NCBI RefSeq assembly: GCF_000186865.1
Contig: NW_008705568.1
Location: 93,254-157,253, forward strand
Reading direction: 5' to 3'
Source of the DNA: Aureococcus anophagefferens
Lineage: Eukaryota > Sar > Pelagophyceae > Pelagomonadales > Pelagomonadaceae
DNA length: 64,000 nucleotides
The position numbers and the translations under genes were made by a program. The notes under the pieces were generated by a model that ran no database searches, was not told the origin of the DNA, and was given only the letters and a program-made list of their open reading frames with translations. Each line of letters opens with the position of its first letter. The first letter of the stretch is position 1. Shown here piece by piece: positions 32,101-39,506 of this stretch.

Positions 32101-32131
32101 CGAGGTGCGGCTCGTCGAAGGGGCCGCCCAT
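11452..32131 (-). CDS. giant AT-less type I polyketide synthase with embedded flavin monooxygenase
   Basis: Two exons (32131-31278 and 31077-11452) split by one introner. Allowing for three frame breaks and two in-frame TAGs, the product is about 6,826 residues. Order from the N-terminus: acyl-AMP ligase, ACP1, KS1, DH-like, ACP2-ACP3, KS2, DH-like, unassigned, ACP4-ACP5-ACP6, SDR, unassigned, KS3, ACP7, KS4, FMO, KR, ACP8, KS5, ACP9, thioesterase. Every KS keeps its Cys (TAC) and both His motifs (HGTGT, GHxE). No GHSxG acyltransferase was found, so extender units probably come from a separate enzyme, as in trans-AT systems. The ligase should load a carboxylic acid as its adenylate, five KS domains extend it, and the thioesterase releases the product. 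Product unknown. Breaks: TAG at 28806 and 16783; frame changes near 25720, 24730 and 23018. The net length with these breaks is consistent with one continuous frame. Either assembly errors or recent decay. Confidence 0.85.
14215..15700 (-). other. PKS domains: KR and ACP8
   Basis: Ketoreductase with a structural half before the catalytic half. The NADPH motif is WAVTGGTGALGLVSA, the catalytic Ser is in HFTSATVILGGPG and the Tyr in QTAYAHSSGALD. After a Lys/Glu-rich linker (14460-14560) comes ACP8 with MEMGVDSMGLTDFV. Confidence 0.82.
15800..17300 (-). other. PKS domain: embedded flavin-dependent monooxygenase
   Basis: Two dinucleotide-binding motifs in the order of class B flavoprotein monooxygenases: FAD site KVLIVGGGLDGVLSGG and, about 200 residues later, NADPH site DLVIAGHGAYGVENV. 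A VIFACGSLRSPTLAP segment matches the 'ATG' region of the family. An in-frame TAG (16783-16785) falls just before that segment. It could hydroxylate, epoxidise or do Baeyer-Villiger chemistry on the carrier-bound chain; which one is not readable. Confidence 0.75.
16783..16785 (-). other. in-frame TAG inside the PKS monooxygenase domain
   Basis: The codon lies between SSVF and GVIFACGSL; both sides are in the same frame and belong to one FMO domain. No intron fits, because homology is continuous across it. Sequence error, real nonsense mutation or readthrough are the options. Confidence 0.9.
17450..20470 (-). other. PKS domains: KS3, ACP7, KS4
   Basis: KS3 (20470-19150) has DTACCSALVAAH, HGTGTALGDPIEVG and GHLESGAS. 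ACP7 (about 18990-18770) has MDHGLDSFVVGEL. KS4 (18730-17450) has TTACSTALVCCH, HGTGTALGDPIEIG and GHSETCSG. No modifying domain lies between KS3 and KS4 except the carrier. Confidence 0.85.
20500..22240 (-). other. PKS domain: SDR reductase plus unassigned region
   Basis: Short-chain dehydrogenase with Rossmann motif GASRGIGRAIALAL and active-site YCSAK, resembling HSDL2-type SDRs rather than a standard PKS ketoreductase. About 280 residues after it (20500-21340) could be a second, degenerate Rossmann-like domain; no catalytic motif is evident there. Confidence 0.75.
22340..23200 (-). other. PKS domains: triple ACP4-ACP5-ACP6
   Basis: Three carrier domains in series, each with PLMSAGFDSLSSNDLVKK. 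ACP5 and ACP6 are almost identical. ACP4 is a little diverged and carries a one-base-too-long frame break at its LFDHPTV motif (about 23018). Tandem carriers usually raise flux or load capacity in megasynthases. Confidence 0.9.
23016..23022 (-). other. apparent +1 frame break in PKS ACP4
   Basis: The conserved PSTxLFDHPT motif changes frame within the motif; one base too many compared with the parallel segments of ACP5 and ACP6. Confidence 0.85.
24727..24733 (-). other. apparent -1 frame break in PKS DH-like domain 2
   Basis: VEFAFAGIF continues in another frame as a Thr/Arg-rich segment and VDGFTFLKP. The break sits at a run of three T (sense strand), one base short for continuity. Confidence 0.8.
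25711..25726 (-). other. apparent -1 frame break in PKS KS2 active-site motif
   Basis: DTACSS in one frame is followed directly by LVAAHAARHAV in another. One base is missing compared with the KS1 motif DTACSSSLIACH. Confidence 0.87.
26325..26905 (-). other. PKS domains: tandem ACP2-ACP3, nearly identical
   Basis: Two copies of a carrier domain, each with AGIDSLAATELAQSLAKTF and the FDYPTAKDIA tail, joined by an Ala/Pro/Lys linker. They differ by only a few residues, so they arose by a recent duplication or are kept alike by conversion. Confidence 0.9.
28180..29900 (-). other. PKS domains: KS1 and DH-like
   Basis: KS1 has DPQQRLLLEVGFEA, active-site DTACSSSLIACH, HGTGTPLGDPIEV and GHAEAAAG. 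An in-frame TAG sits at 28806-28808, 13 codons after the GHAEAAAG motif. The hot-dog DH-like part follows with DHVIGGVVLLPGV (H-x8-P pattern). Beyond it, to about 26930, is sequence I cannot assign. Confidence 0.8.
28806..28808 (-). other. in-frame TAG inside PKS KS1
   Basis: Between SGLVKAN and VLQRKASP in the last part of the ketosynthase. The other four KS domains in this protein have a sense residue at the same aligned position and no insertion. Confidence 0.9.
29935..30155 (-). other. PKS domain: ACP1 with altered phosphopantetheine motif
   Basis: Carrier fold with LLASGLNSTGLVQLV...TLIFDYPSIDAIVDYL. The usual Asp-Ser is replaced by Asn-Ser at the attachment site. The serine remains, so it may still be modified. 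Confidence 0.8.
30190..32131 (-). other. PKS domain: acyl-AMP ligase (loading)
   Basis: ANL-superfamily adenylation domain. Core motif A3 is VMFTSGSTGRPKGV; the A5-like motif is HYGQTEFSGGF; the A8 region is RRDDVIIHRTGELTNP; the catalytic A10 lysine is in PVSGKGNVIR. All core elements are present, so activation of a carboxylic acid as adenylate is likely. The introner (31078-31277) interrupts it between A3 and A5. Confidence 0.85.
31078..31277 (-). mobile_element. introner element, family B copy 1 (200-nt intron)
   Basis: Sense 5' boundary GTCGCGGC then CAGGGCAGCAAAAG; 3' boundary CTTTTGCTGCCCAG then GTCGCGGC. Perfect 8-bp target duplication and 14-bp inverted ends with one mismatch. GT-AG splicing restores NSAASRPDVVATF in the PKS loading domain. 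Confidence 0.92.
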
Positions 32132-32532
32132 GGCGTCGGACGGCGCTGCGGGGGTCGCCCCGGACGCGAAAATTGCGGCGCCGCTCGAGGTCCTGCTCAG
32201 CGGGCGGCCATGAGCTCAATCTTTTTGGGCAGGCTCAGTCGTACGAGACTACGACAGGCCGAGACGCAAGCGCAAGAAATCGGCTTGAGGTTTTCCATTG
32301 CCCGCCGTGCGTGAGTGGCTGTGGCAAATCGCTTCATTGCAGTTGCTTGGAGTTGTTCAACAAGCCGGCCTGCGATCATCGAACCATGTTGGACTTTGAC
32401 ATCATTGTCGAACGTCAGAAGGTCGCTTCGCGGCTCGCTGAAACTTGAACCGCGTGGCCACGGACCGCGGCCGCGCCGCGCGACCCCGCACGCCCGGCGG
32501 CGAAACATACCAACACCCCTACGCATGACCCC
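32132..32532. promoter_or_regulatory. intergenic: PKS upstream region
   Basis: 401 bp between the PKS start and the 3' end of the methyltransferase gene, both on the minus strand. It has far lower GC than the flanks. A short inverted repeat (GTCGTA-6 nt-TACGAC, about 32239-32256) is present. No gene, tRNA or introner is visible. It presumably holds the PKS promoter and 5' UTR. Confidence 0.5.
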
Positions 32533-33417
32533 CTAGTACGACTTGAGGCAGTCGGCGAAGGACGCGGACGCCTTGGGCTTGGGGACGAAGTTGCGGCCCG
32601 TGACGGAGTCGATCTTCACGTAGGTCCAGCAGTGGTTCTGGTCGACGTGGACCGTCTTCTTGTACTTGACGGCGCACTCCGTGACGGCGTTGCGCACGTC
32701 GTCGTAGTGGCCGTAGTCGTCGCCGACGAGGACCGCGTCCGGGAACGCGTCGAGGCACGCGGAGATGTCCTCCTTCACGCTATCGTAGTGGTGGTCCGCG
32801 TCGATGTAGATGACCTCGGGCACGATGTTCCGCTCCTTGAGGTAGGCGACGCCCGCCGTCGTGCGCATCTTCAGAGGCACCACCGTGTCCCGGTCGTCCC
32901 AGAGGTTCGCGAGAAACGTGTCGTACAGCGGGTGCGACCGCAGCATGCGTTGCAGTTTCTGGTCGCCCATGGTGCTGTAGTGGTCGCGCTGCTCGTCGAG
33001 GATGAAGGCGTCCTCCCAGAGGTCGACGGCGTAGATCGTCGCGTCGGGGCATCGCTTCGCGAGCCACTCGGTCGACGCGCCGTACCAGCTGCCGAGCTCC
33101 AAAATCGTCGTCGGTTTCTGTTTCAGCACGTGGGCGAAGACGCGCTCGTGCGTCGCGAGGAACCAGCCGTGCATGAAGGGAGACGCCCGCGGGCGCCGGT
33201 CGGGCCAGCCGACGCCCCGGCTCGCGAAGTCGGGCCAGTCCCTGTCGCGCTTGCGCTTCTTCGCCGACGGCGCGTCGGCGGGCGGCGGCGCGGACGCCGT
33301 GGCCGCGTCGGCGGTGGGCGGCGCCTCCTCCTCCTCCTTGGGAGCATCCTTAGAGGTCGTCGCCTCGGTCGGCGCCGGCGCGGGCGCGGGCGCGTTTGGA
33401 GCGCAGGCGTCGGCCAT
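32533..33417 (-). CDS. class I SAM-dependent methyltransferase (Methyltransf_24 type)
   Basis: 294 residues. Residues 1-55 are an Ala/Pro/Glu-rich, probably disordered leader ending in a basic SAKKRKRDRDW patch that could act as a nuclear signal. The Rossmann core begins with motif I TILELGSWYGASTEWLAKR, motif II is IYAVDLWED, and VIYIDADHHYDSVKEDI matches the acidic/histidine motif of the Methyltransf_24 family. It lies upstream of the PKS on the same strand, 401 bp away. A tailoring role is possible from position, but the leader and family do not point to a specific substrate. Confidence 0.82.
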   Translation of the reverse strand: MADACAPNAPAPAPAPTEATTSKDAPKEEEEAPPTADAATASAPPPADAPSAKKRKRDRDWPDFASRGVGWPDRRPRASPFMHGWFLATHERVFAHVLKQKPTTILELGSWYGASTEWLAKRCPDATIYAVDLWEDAFILDEQRDHYSTMGDQKLQRMLRSHPLYDTFLANLWDDRDTVVPLKMRTTAGVAYLKERNIVPEVIYIDADHHYDSVKEDISACLDAFPDAVLVGDDYGHYDDVRNAVTECAVKYKKTVHVDQNHCWTYVKIDSVTGRNFVPKPKASASFADCLKSY

Positions 33418-33590
33418 TGTGGCTGTGGAGGCGGGGAATTGCGCTCGCTAACGGACGGACATGGGGCTGCCCGAGGCGCTCTCCCGGGAGCAAGGTGTTC
33501 GGCGTCGCGTCGTCCAGGTGCTGCCCGTGGAGCGTGCTCTCTGTCGCGCCGTCCAGGTGCAGCCCGTCTGGGAGAGCGTGCTCTCCGAGG

Positions 33591-34960
33591 ATGGACGCCC
33601 CGCCGCGGCTCCTCGCCCTGCCGAGCGAGCTCTTCGCCGCCATCCTCGCCCACGCCGGCCCCGGCGCCGTCGTCGCTCTGGAGACCGCGGCCGCGCGCGC
33701 GAAGAAACAAAGCGCCGGCCTCCCGTCGTCCGTCTGGCGGGGCTTCGTCGTCGCCCGCTACGGCGGCCGCGGCGGGCCGAAGGCGCGCTGGCGCCTCGCC
33801 TACGAGCTCTGCCGCCGCGCGCAGACCGCGGGCGACGTCGCCGTCGGCGCGACGCTCGCCCCGAACGTGCGCGTCGTCGCCGCGGGCGGAGGCCGCGAGT
33901 TCTGGCCCATGGGGCTGCGGCCGTCGCGCGCGCTCTGCCCGCGGAGCGTCGGCTGGTCGACGGACCGCGGCGCGGACGCGGACGTCGATTTGTTAGTAGA
34001 CCTCGGCGACGTCTACCTCGTCTCGGGCTTCGAGGTCGTCAACCAGGAGGCGTACGAGGGCGACAACCCGGTCAAGGACGCGCTCGTCTTCGCGTCCCTG
34101 GACCCGCCGGACCTACCGGCGCTGGCCGCGAAATACGGCGGCGCCGCGGGGCTCGAGGCCGCGGCGGCCGTCGACGTCGACGCCGCGGAGCGCGACTGCG
34201 ACGAGGTCTTGGCGGGCTGCGTCGACGTCGTCCACGCGGCGCGCCGGCGCGCGCTGTCGTCGCGGCGGGCCGCGGCCGCGCCGCCGGCGCCGCGCGACGA
34301 GCGGCCCCGCGCGCGCGTGCGCTTCCCGCCGCCGCCGCGGTGCTTCGGGCCCGAGCACGGCGCCGTCGTCGAATTGCGCGAGCCCGTCCTCGCGCGCTTC
34401 GTGCTCTTCAAGCTCCTAGCAGCTGGAACCCGCACGGTCACGACGACCCGAATTTGGATGTGGATTACCTCGCCGCGCGGGGCCTGCGCGTGCCCGCGCG
34501 CTTCGGCGACCGCCGGGACGGGAGCCTCGCGGAGGCGCTGGACGTGCGCGTGGACCTCGACGACCCGCCGGCGCTCGACGAGGACGACGCGGGCGGGGGC
34601 GGCCCCGACGCGCGCGAGCTGAACTTTTTGCGGACCTACGCCGAGGTCCTCGCGGAGGCGCGGCGCGTCCGCCTCGAGGCCGACGTCGGCGACCCGTTCC
34701 CGACGGCGGGCGACCTCGCGGACCGGCTCCGGGCCGACTTCCCGCGCTTGGGGCTCGCGCCGGGGGACCTCTTCGCCGAGGCGCGGCGCCGCGTGGAGCG
34801 CCGCGCGCCCGAGGCGAACCCGATCGGGGGTCTCCTCGCCGAGGCCCGGCGCGTCCTCGACGACGAGCCGCCCTCGTTTGTCTGGGACGGCGACCTCTTC
34901 GAGGAGCACGAGCCGCCGCGCCGCGCGGAGGAGCCCGCGGACGACGTCCTCTACCAGTAG
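33591..34960 (+). CDS. F-box-like / discoidin-like protein with frame break
   Basis: Starts at MDAPPRLLALPSELFAAILA, an F-box-like helix pair. It continues through WSTDRGADADVDLLVDLGDV and VSGFEVVNQ, which look like a galactose-binding (F5/8 type C, discoidin) jelly roll, up to RFVLFKLL near 34415. The matching continuation (SSWNPHGHDDPNLDVDYLAA) is in another frame, one base short, and runs to the stop at 34960. The composite would be about 456 residues. The C-terminal part is a charged helical tail. If the F-box reading is right, it could be a ubiquitin-ligase adaptor that recognises carbohydrate, but this is inference from weak motifs. The stop codon is 5 bp from that of the convergent aconitase X gene. 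Confidence 0.62.
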
Positions 34961-34965
34961 TAAGG

Positions 34966-36813
34966 TTATCGTAAAAGTCGGAGCGCCGTGGAGAACGCTC
35001 GGTGCGGGAGCCAGTGCGGCGCGGCCCGGGGCACGCGGCCCGTGCGCGCGGCCTCGACGCAGGCCGCGAGGCCCGCGAGGTGGGGCCGGCGGCCGACGAG
35101 GCCCGGCGCGTAGTGGGCGTATTTCGCGGAGTTCGTGACGACGCGGCGGTCGCCGCCCGGCGGCGGCACGACGGGGTCGTTAAGCATGCACCAGCACGTG
35201 TCCACGACGAAGCCCGCGCCCCAGGCGCGGAGCGCGGCGGCGTCGGCCTCGCGCGACGCGAGCACCTCGGCGCTGAGCGTGACGAGCACCGACGACGTCG
35301 GCCGGTCGCCGCCGTCTTTTCGCACGAGCGCCGCGAGGCGCGCGAGCTCGTCGCCGCTAAAGTGGGGGCTGCCGAGCGCGACGAGGTCCACGGGGCCGTC
35401 CGAAACGCCCGCGCCGCCGCCGCCGAGGTCCGCCCAGGCCGCGGCGACGTCGCCCATCGTCAGGGCGACCGTCTCGACGCCGTCGAGGTCGTCCTGGAGC
35501 CCCTCGCACGGCGTCTGCCCCCGGCAGTGGAACAGGGGCGCCGCCGCCGTCGTGCCAAAGGCCGCGGAGAACGCCTTCCAGTCGTCCAAGGAGACCGCCG
35601 GCCAGCGTTCCAGACCGACGACCACGGGCACCCGCGCGCCCGCTTTGGCGCCGACCACGTAACCGAGCGCCGCAAAAAAAACGTCCAAATCCGACGCCGG
35701 GTCCAGCGCGGCGACAAGACCCCCGACGTCGAGCACGAGCGTCGCGCGCCTCGACGCGTCGGTGTGCGCGCCCGCGTGCGGCGCGCGGCCGCAGAGCGCG
35801 ACGCAGCCGTCCATGTAGTCGGCGTACTTTTGCGAGCGCGCGCCGGACACGGAGTTGACGTAGACGACCGCGTTCGACTCCGAGTAGCCCAGGTGCTCGC
35901 CGCGCGCCGGCGCGTCGTCGCGCAGGTAGGGCGCGCAGGTGAAGGACGGCGCGGCGCCGAGCGCCACGTAGCAGTCCGCGAGCCGCGTCGCGGGAACACC
36001 CAGAGCGTCGGGGACGTCCAAATCCCGCCACCGCCCGCGGTCGACGGAGCACGCGTTCGTCGTCGTCGGCACGCAGAACCGGCCGCCCATTTCATGCAGT
36101 CTCTCCGCGAAGCGCAGCCCGCCGGGCCCGATGTAGGTGCACGCGTCGATGTGCGCGCGCTCCACCGACACCAACGACTCGGCGCGCTGGAACGCGGCCA
36201 CGCGCAGCACGATGCGCATGGCCGCCGCCGCCGCGGGGCCGCGGGCGCCCGCCAACAGCGCCTCGTCGCGGGCGGACCTGGCGACGGCCTGTGGTGCGGC
36301 TGCTGTTGTGGCTATGATTTCATCACCACCACTCACCACGGACCCGTCGGTCGCGACCTCCGCGACCTCTCCCGCGAGCGCCGCCAGCGCGTCGAAGCCC
36401 GCACCGACGGCGACGATGCGGAAGGGGGCCGCGTCCAATAATTCCTCGGCCACGACGCCGCCGAGCGCGATGATGTCGTCGACCTCGCGCGTGAGGATCG
36501 CCGTCGGCCCGACGCCGTTGAGCACGAGCTCGAGGACGACCTGCGACCCCGTGCAGGACCCGCGCCCGCTCGGCAGGCAGAGGATCTTGCCCGTGATGCA
36601 CTGGCCCGCGAGCGGGTGCCGCGCGTCGATGACCGTGCCCGACTCTGGGCACACGCCGCCCCAAAAACTGAGGCCCACGTCGCTGTAGAGCACCTCGCCG
36701 GCGACGGGTTCGCCGTCCGCGCCGGCGACGAGCACCTCCGCCGTGGCCGGCGCCGCGGCGCTGGCGTCGCTGGCGTCGCTGGCGTTTTGTTCGGCGACGA
36801 AGTTCGCCTCCAT
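34966..36813 (-). CDS. aconitase X family protein, fused small + large domains
   Basis: 615 residues as one frame, or 599 if a 48-nt in-frame intron at 36289-36336 is removed. Residues about 27-115 are the DUF126 swivel domain (CITGKILCLPSGRGSCTGSQ). From about 190 on is the AcnX catalytic domain: GYSESNAVVYVNSVSGARSQ, CGRAPHAGAHT, and VDTCWCMLN...VVTNSAKYAHYAPGL at the end. AcnX enzymes are Fe-S dehydratases, known as cis-3-hydroxy-L-proline dehydratase or archaeal mevalonate-5-phosphate dehydratase. The small domain comes first here. The substrate in this alga is open; hydroxyproline breakdown is the more likely choice for a eukaryote. Confidence 0.85.
   Translation of the reverse strand: MEANFVAEQNASDASDASAAAPATAEVLVAGADGEPVAGEVLYSDVGLSFWGGVCPESGTVIDARHPLAGQCITGKILCLPSGRGSCTGSQVVLELVLNGVGPTAILTREVDDIIALGGVVAEELLDAAPFRIVAVGAGFDALAALAGEVAEVATDGSVVSGGDEIIATTAAAPQAVARSARDEALLAGARGPAAAAAMRIVLRVAAFQRAESLVSVERAHIDACTYIGPGGLRFAERLHEMGGRFCVPTTTNACSVDRGRWRDLDVPDALGVPATRLADCYVALGAAPSFTCAPYLRDDAPARGEHLGYSESNAVVYVNSVSGARSQKYADYMDGCVALCGRAPHAGAHTDASRRATLVLDVGGLVAALDPASDLDVFFAALGYVVGAKAGARVPVVVGLERWPAVSLDDWKAFSAAFGTTAAAPLFHCRGQTPCEGLQDDLDGVETVALTMGDVAAAWADLGGGGAGVSDGPVDLVALGSPHFSGDELARLAALVRKDGGDRPTSSVLVTLSAEVLASREADAAALRAWGAGFVVDTCWCMLNDPVVPPPGGDRRVVTNSAKYAHYAPGLVGRRPHLAGLAACVEAARTGRVPRAAPHWLPHRAFSTALRLLR
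36289..36336 (-). other. candidate 48-nt in-frame intron in the aconitase X gene
   Basis: The sense strand reads GTGAGT at the 5' end and ACCACAG at the 3' end, is much richer in A and T than the gene, and has 48 bases (a multiple of three) without a stop. It falls in a linker before the catalytic domain. Either a very short spliced intron or a low-complexity insert. Confidence 0.55.
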
Positions 36814-36973
36814 AGCTGCTTAGTTTTGCCACAGCTTGGCGGATGTTGTACGTCAACTTGAATGAAAAATTCAATCGCTGCTGCGCCCGCCGGGAAGGCG
36901 CATGCGCCGACGGCCGCCCACGGGCGGCTGTCAAAGTCCCCACGTCAAAGCCCCCATAATAAGAGGCGCACGA

Positions 36974-38720
36974 TCATTTTACGAAGCTCGTGCTAAGCGC
37001 CAACGCGGGCTTGTGCAAAGCGCCGACGCGCGCGGGCGGCCCCGGCTTGACGTCGACGCCCTCGGGCCGGTCCCACGTCGTTTCGCCCGTCGCCGCGTTC
37101 GTGAAGAAAGGCATGCCCGTCGTGGGGTCGTGGGCCTCGAGCCACGCGGCCTCGGCGCCGGTTTCCTCCGAGGGCGGCGCGGGCGGCGGCCCGCCGTACG
37201 GCGCGGGCGGCGGCGCCGCGAGGCCGCGATACAGTCCGTGGGCGCTCGTCTGGTCGTCCGGCGGCAGCGTGGCCTCGAGGGCCTTGCCCTCGAGGCGCTC
37301 CCGCAGACGCCGCACGCCCGGCAGGAAGCTTCGCGCCGCCGTGTACATGCCCGAGTTCCGGTCCGCGACGTCGCCGACCTGGGCAGGAAAAGGGTGATTC
37401 AACGTCGCTTCAACGTGAGTGTTCCGCGCGCGCGCGTTCCGGAAACAGCACCCACGCTTCGAGAGCGCTCCGAGAGATGATCGCTCGTCCAAAAATCAGC
37501 CAAAACGAGTGGAAAGCGACCGAGATAGGAGCCTTTGAAGTTGGAAATTTCGCACCCTTTTCCTGCTCCGTCGCCGACGATGGTCTCGCTCAGCGCCAGC
37601 GCCATCGACGTGACGCCCACGAGCGCCGCGCCGTGGTAGCCGCCGTCGGACGTCTCCGAGGCCGCGGCCGACAGCGCCGAGACGAGCGCGACGGTCACGG
37701 AGCAGAAGAGGCCCAGCGTCTTGAGCACGACCCAGTGGCCGCTCGGGAACCGCGGGCCCGCCTCGGCCGCGCGCCGCGCCGCGCGGCACATGTGGAGGCG
37801 CTCGAGGTCGGCTCGAGCCCCCAGCGGCGTCGGCGGCATGCCCGCGGCGGCTAGAATCGCCGCGCATTCGCCGAGCGGGTCGACGTAGGCGCGTGCCTTC
37901 ACCTTGGACGGATCGACGCAGAAGATCTCGATGGACGTCTCGAGGCGCCGCACGTGCGCCGCTAAAGCCGCGAGCGCGCCGCCGAAGGCCGTCGGCGGGA
38001 TGTGGGGCTTGTCGAGGTCGTTGAGGCCGCCCTCGAGCAGCTCCGCCTGGGCAGGACAAGAGTGCGAAATTCCCAACTTCAAAGGCTCCTCTCTCGGCCA
38101 TTTTCCACTCGTTTCGGCTGATTTTTGGACGAGCGATCATCTCTCGGAACGGTCTCGAAGCGTGGATGCTTTTTCCAGAACGCGCGCGCGCGGAACACTC
38201 ACGTTGAAGCGACGTTGAATCACCCTTGTCCTGCCCTGACCTCCGCCGCCGCGAGTTCCGCGCCGACGGCGTGGAGCTGCGCCTCCTGCCGCGTCATCGC
38301 CGCCGACAGCGTCGAGCCCAGCAGCACGCTGTAGAGCACGCCGAGCACGGCGAGCGCGGCCTCGAGCGGCACGGTGCTAAAGCGCACGGCGATGGGCCGC
38401 AGCAGGTCCCGGCCGAACGCCTCGAAGGCGAGCAGGTACGTGAGGGCCATGATGGACCCGAAGCCCACGCACCAGGCCAGGACCCAGATGACGGCGATGA
38501 TCGCCGGGTTGCCGCCGTCGAGCATCTCGTCCGCGCCGTGCCGCGCCCAAAAGCTCAGGGCCTCGTCGCTGCGGTCGTAAAAGTCGCCGTGGCTGCTGCC
38601 GGCGCGCAGGCGCCGCAGCACCAGCGTGCGCGGCGCCGGCGGCGCGCGGAGCGCGAGGGTGCATGCGAGGAGTGATGGGATGAGGAGACCGCGCAAGATC
38701 GCGCTGGTTGCGCGCGCCAT
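36974..38720 (-). CDS. multi-pass membrane protein (DUF4239-like) with C-terminal WW domain, two introner introns
   Basis: Exons 38720-38247, 38046-37579 and 37378-36974 join to 448 residues. The N-terminus (MARATSAILRGLLIPSLLAC) looks like a signal peptide, possibly with a plastid transit region. Membrane segments lie near AIIAVIWVLAWCVGFGSIMA, AALAVLGVLYSVLLGSTLSA and VLKTLGLFCSVTVALVSALS, and the pattern resembles DUF4239 proteins. The soluble tail ends in a WW domain (WLEAHDPTTGMPFF to TTWDRP), which binds proline-rich ligands. Fusion of this membrane module to a WW domain is unusual. Both introns are 200-nt family B introners, in opposite orientations; splicing as marked restores LAAAELLEGG and ETIVGDVADRN. 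Confidence 0.75.
37379..37578 (-). mobile_element. introner element, family B copy 2 (200-nt intron)
   Basis: GT-AG. The target duplication GTCGGCGA is perfect on both sides. The right end is CCTTTTCCTGCCCAG; the left end is CGGAGCAGGAAAAGG, so the inverted repeats are imperfect at the outer bases only. Same element orientation relative to the gene as copies 1 and 4. Confidence 0.9.
38047..38246 (-). mobile_element. introner element, family B copy 3 (200-nt intron, inverted)
   Basis: GC-AG. Duplication GCGGAGGT / GCGGAGCT, seven of eight matching. The element lies in the opposite orientation to copy 2 in the same gene, yet still ends in CTGCCCAG at the 3' splice site, because both element termini carry the repeat. 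Confidence 0.9.
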
Positions 38721-38780
38721 AGCTGTGACGCGGCGTGCTGCGGCAACTTTTGGGCAAGCAAAAGTGCAAGCAAGCGCGCG
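38721..38780. promoter_or_regulatory. 60-bp bidirectional promoter region
   Basis: Shortest divergent spacer in the window, between the DUF4239-like and GNAT genes. Holds CAACTTTTGGGCAAGC; no TATA box. Confidence 0.4.
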
Positions 38781-39506
38781 ATGTCGTGGCGCTGCTGGTG
38801 GGCGCTTGCCGCCGCCGCGCTCCACGCCAACGCGTTCACTAGACCATCAACGCATCACACGCGACCGCTGCCGCGCGCGCTCGGACGGCAGACCGCTCCA
38901 CACATCTTCAATCGCCACACCGGTCGCCGCGCGACGGCGCTCGCCGCGAGCGCTCTGGACTACGGCCCCGGCGTCGTCGGCGACCTCGCGGAGATCGTCG
39001 AGCTCGCGCAGGCCGAGTTCGGCAAGGCCTACGGCGACCCCGCGAGCAAGTTCGGCCTGCGGACGCTGTTGGCGATCGGCTTCTTCCTCCGGCTCACCTA
39101 CGGCGTGGACCGCGACCACCGCGTCATCTGCTGCCGCGACGGCGGCGGCGAGCTCGTGGGCGTCGTCGAACTGAGCATGCAGCCCTTCGGCCGGCTCGCG
39201 GGGCCCGTGCCCCCGCCGCAGTTCGTGAAGCGGCTCCTCGGCGGCGGCGAGCCGCTCAAGCCCTACCTGTCGAACCTGCTCGTCGCGCCGCCGGCGCGGC
39301 AGAAGGGCATCGGCGCGGCCCTCGTGCGCGCCTGCGAGGCCGAGGCGCGGCGCTGGGACGAGGACGTCGTCGTGCTCCACCACGACACGGAGGACGCGAA
39401 GCTCGACCGCTTCTACAAGCGCCTCGGCTACGCCGACGAGCCGGCGCCGACGCTGCCCGTCGACGGCTTCATCCTGAAGCTCGTGTCGAAGAAGATCCTA
39501 CGGTAA
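38781..39506 (+). CDS. plastid-targeted GNAT N-acetyltransferase
   Basis: 241 residues. The N-terminus is a signal peptide (WALAAAALHANA) followed directly by FTRPSTHHTRP: the Phe after the cleavage site and the basic Ser/Thr-rich stretch are the hallmark of plastid import in algae with secondary red plastids. The GNAT core has SNLLVAPPARQKGIGAALV (acetyl-CoA motif A, R/Q-x-x-G-x-G/A) and DRFYKRLGY (motif B). It most resembles plastid GNATs that acetylate protein N-termini or lysines; a small-molecule substrate is possible. Confidence 0.85.
   Translation: MSWRCWWALAAAALHANAFTRPSTHHTRPLPRALGRQTAPHIFNRHTGRRATALAASALDYGPGVVGDLAEIVELAQAEFGKAYGDPASKFGLRTLLAIGFFLRLTYGVDRDHRVICCRDGGGELVGVVELSMQPFGRLAGPVPPPQFVKRLLGGGEPLKPYLSNLLVAPPARQKGIGAALVRACEAEARRWDEDVVVLHHDTEDAKLDRFYKRLGYADEPAPTLPVDGFILKLVSKKILR

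Noticed and set aside
11452..32131. Reassigned stop code (TAG as sense)
   Set aside because: Other genes here end in TAG at the proper position (for example 3048-3050 and 34958-34960), so TAG is a normal stop; the two internal TAGs are local.
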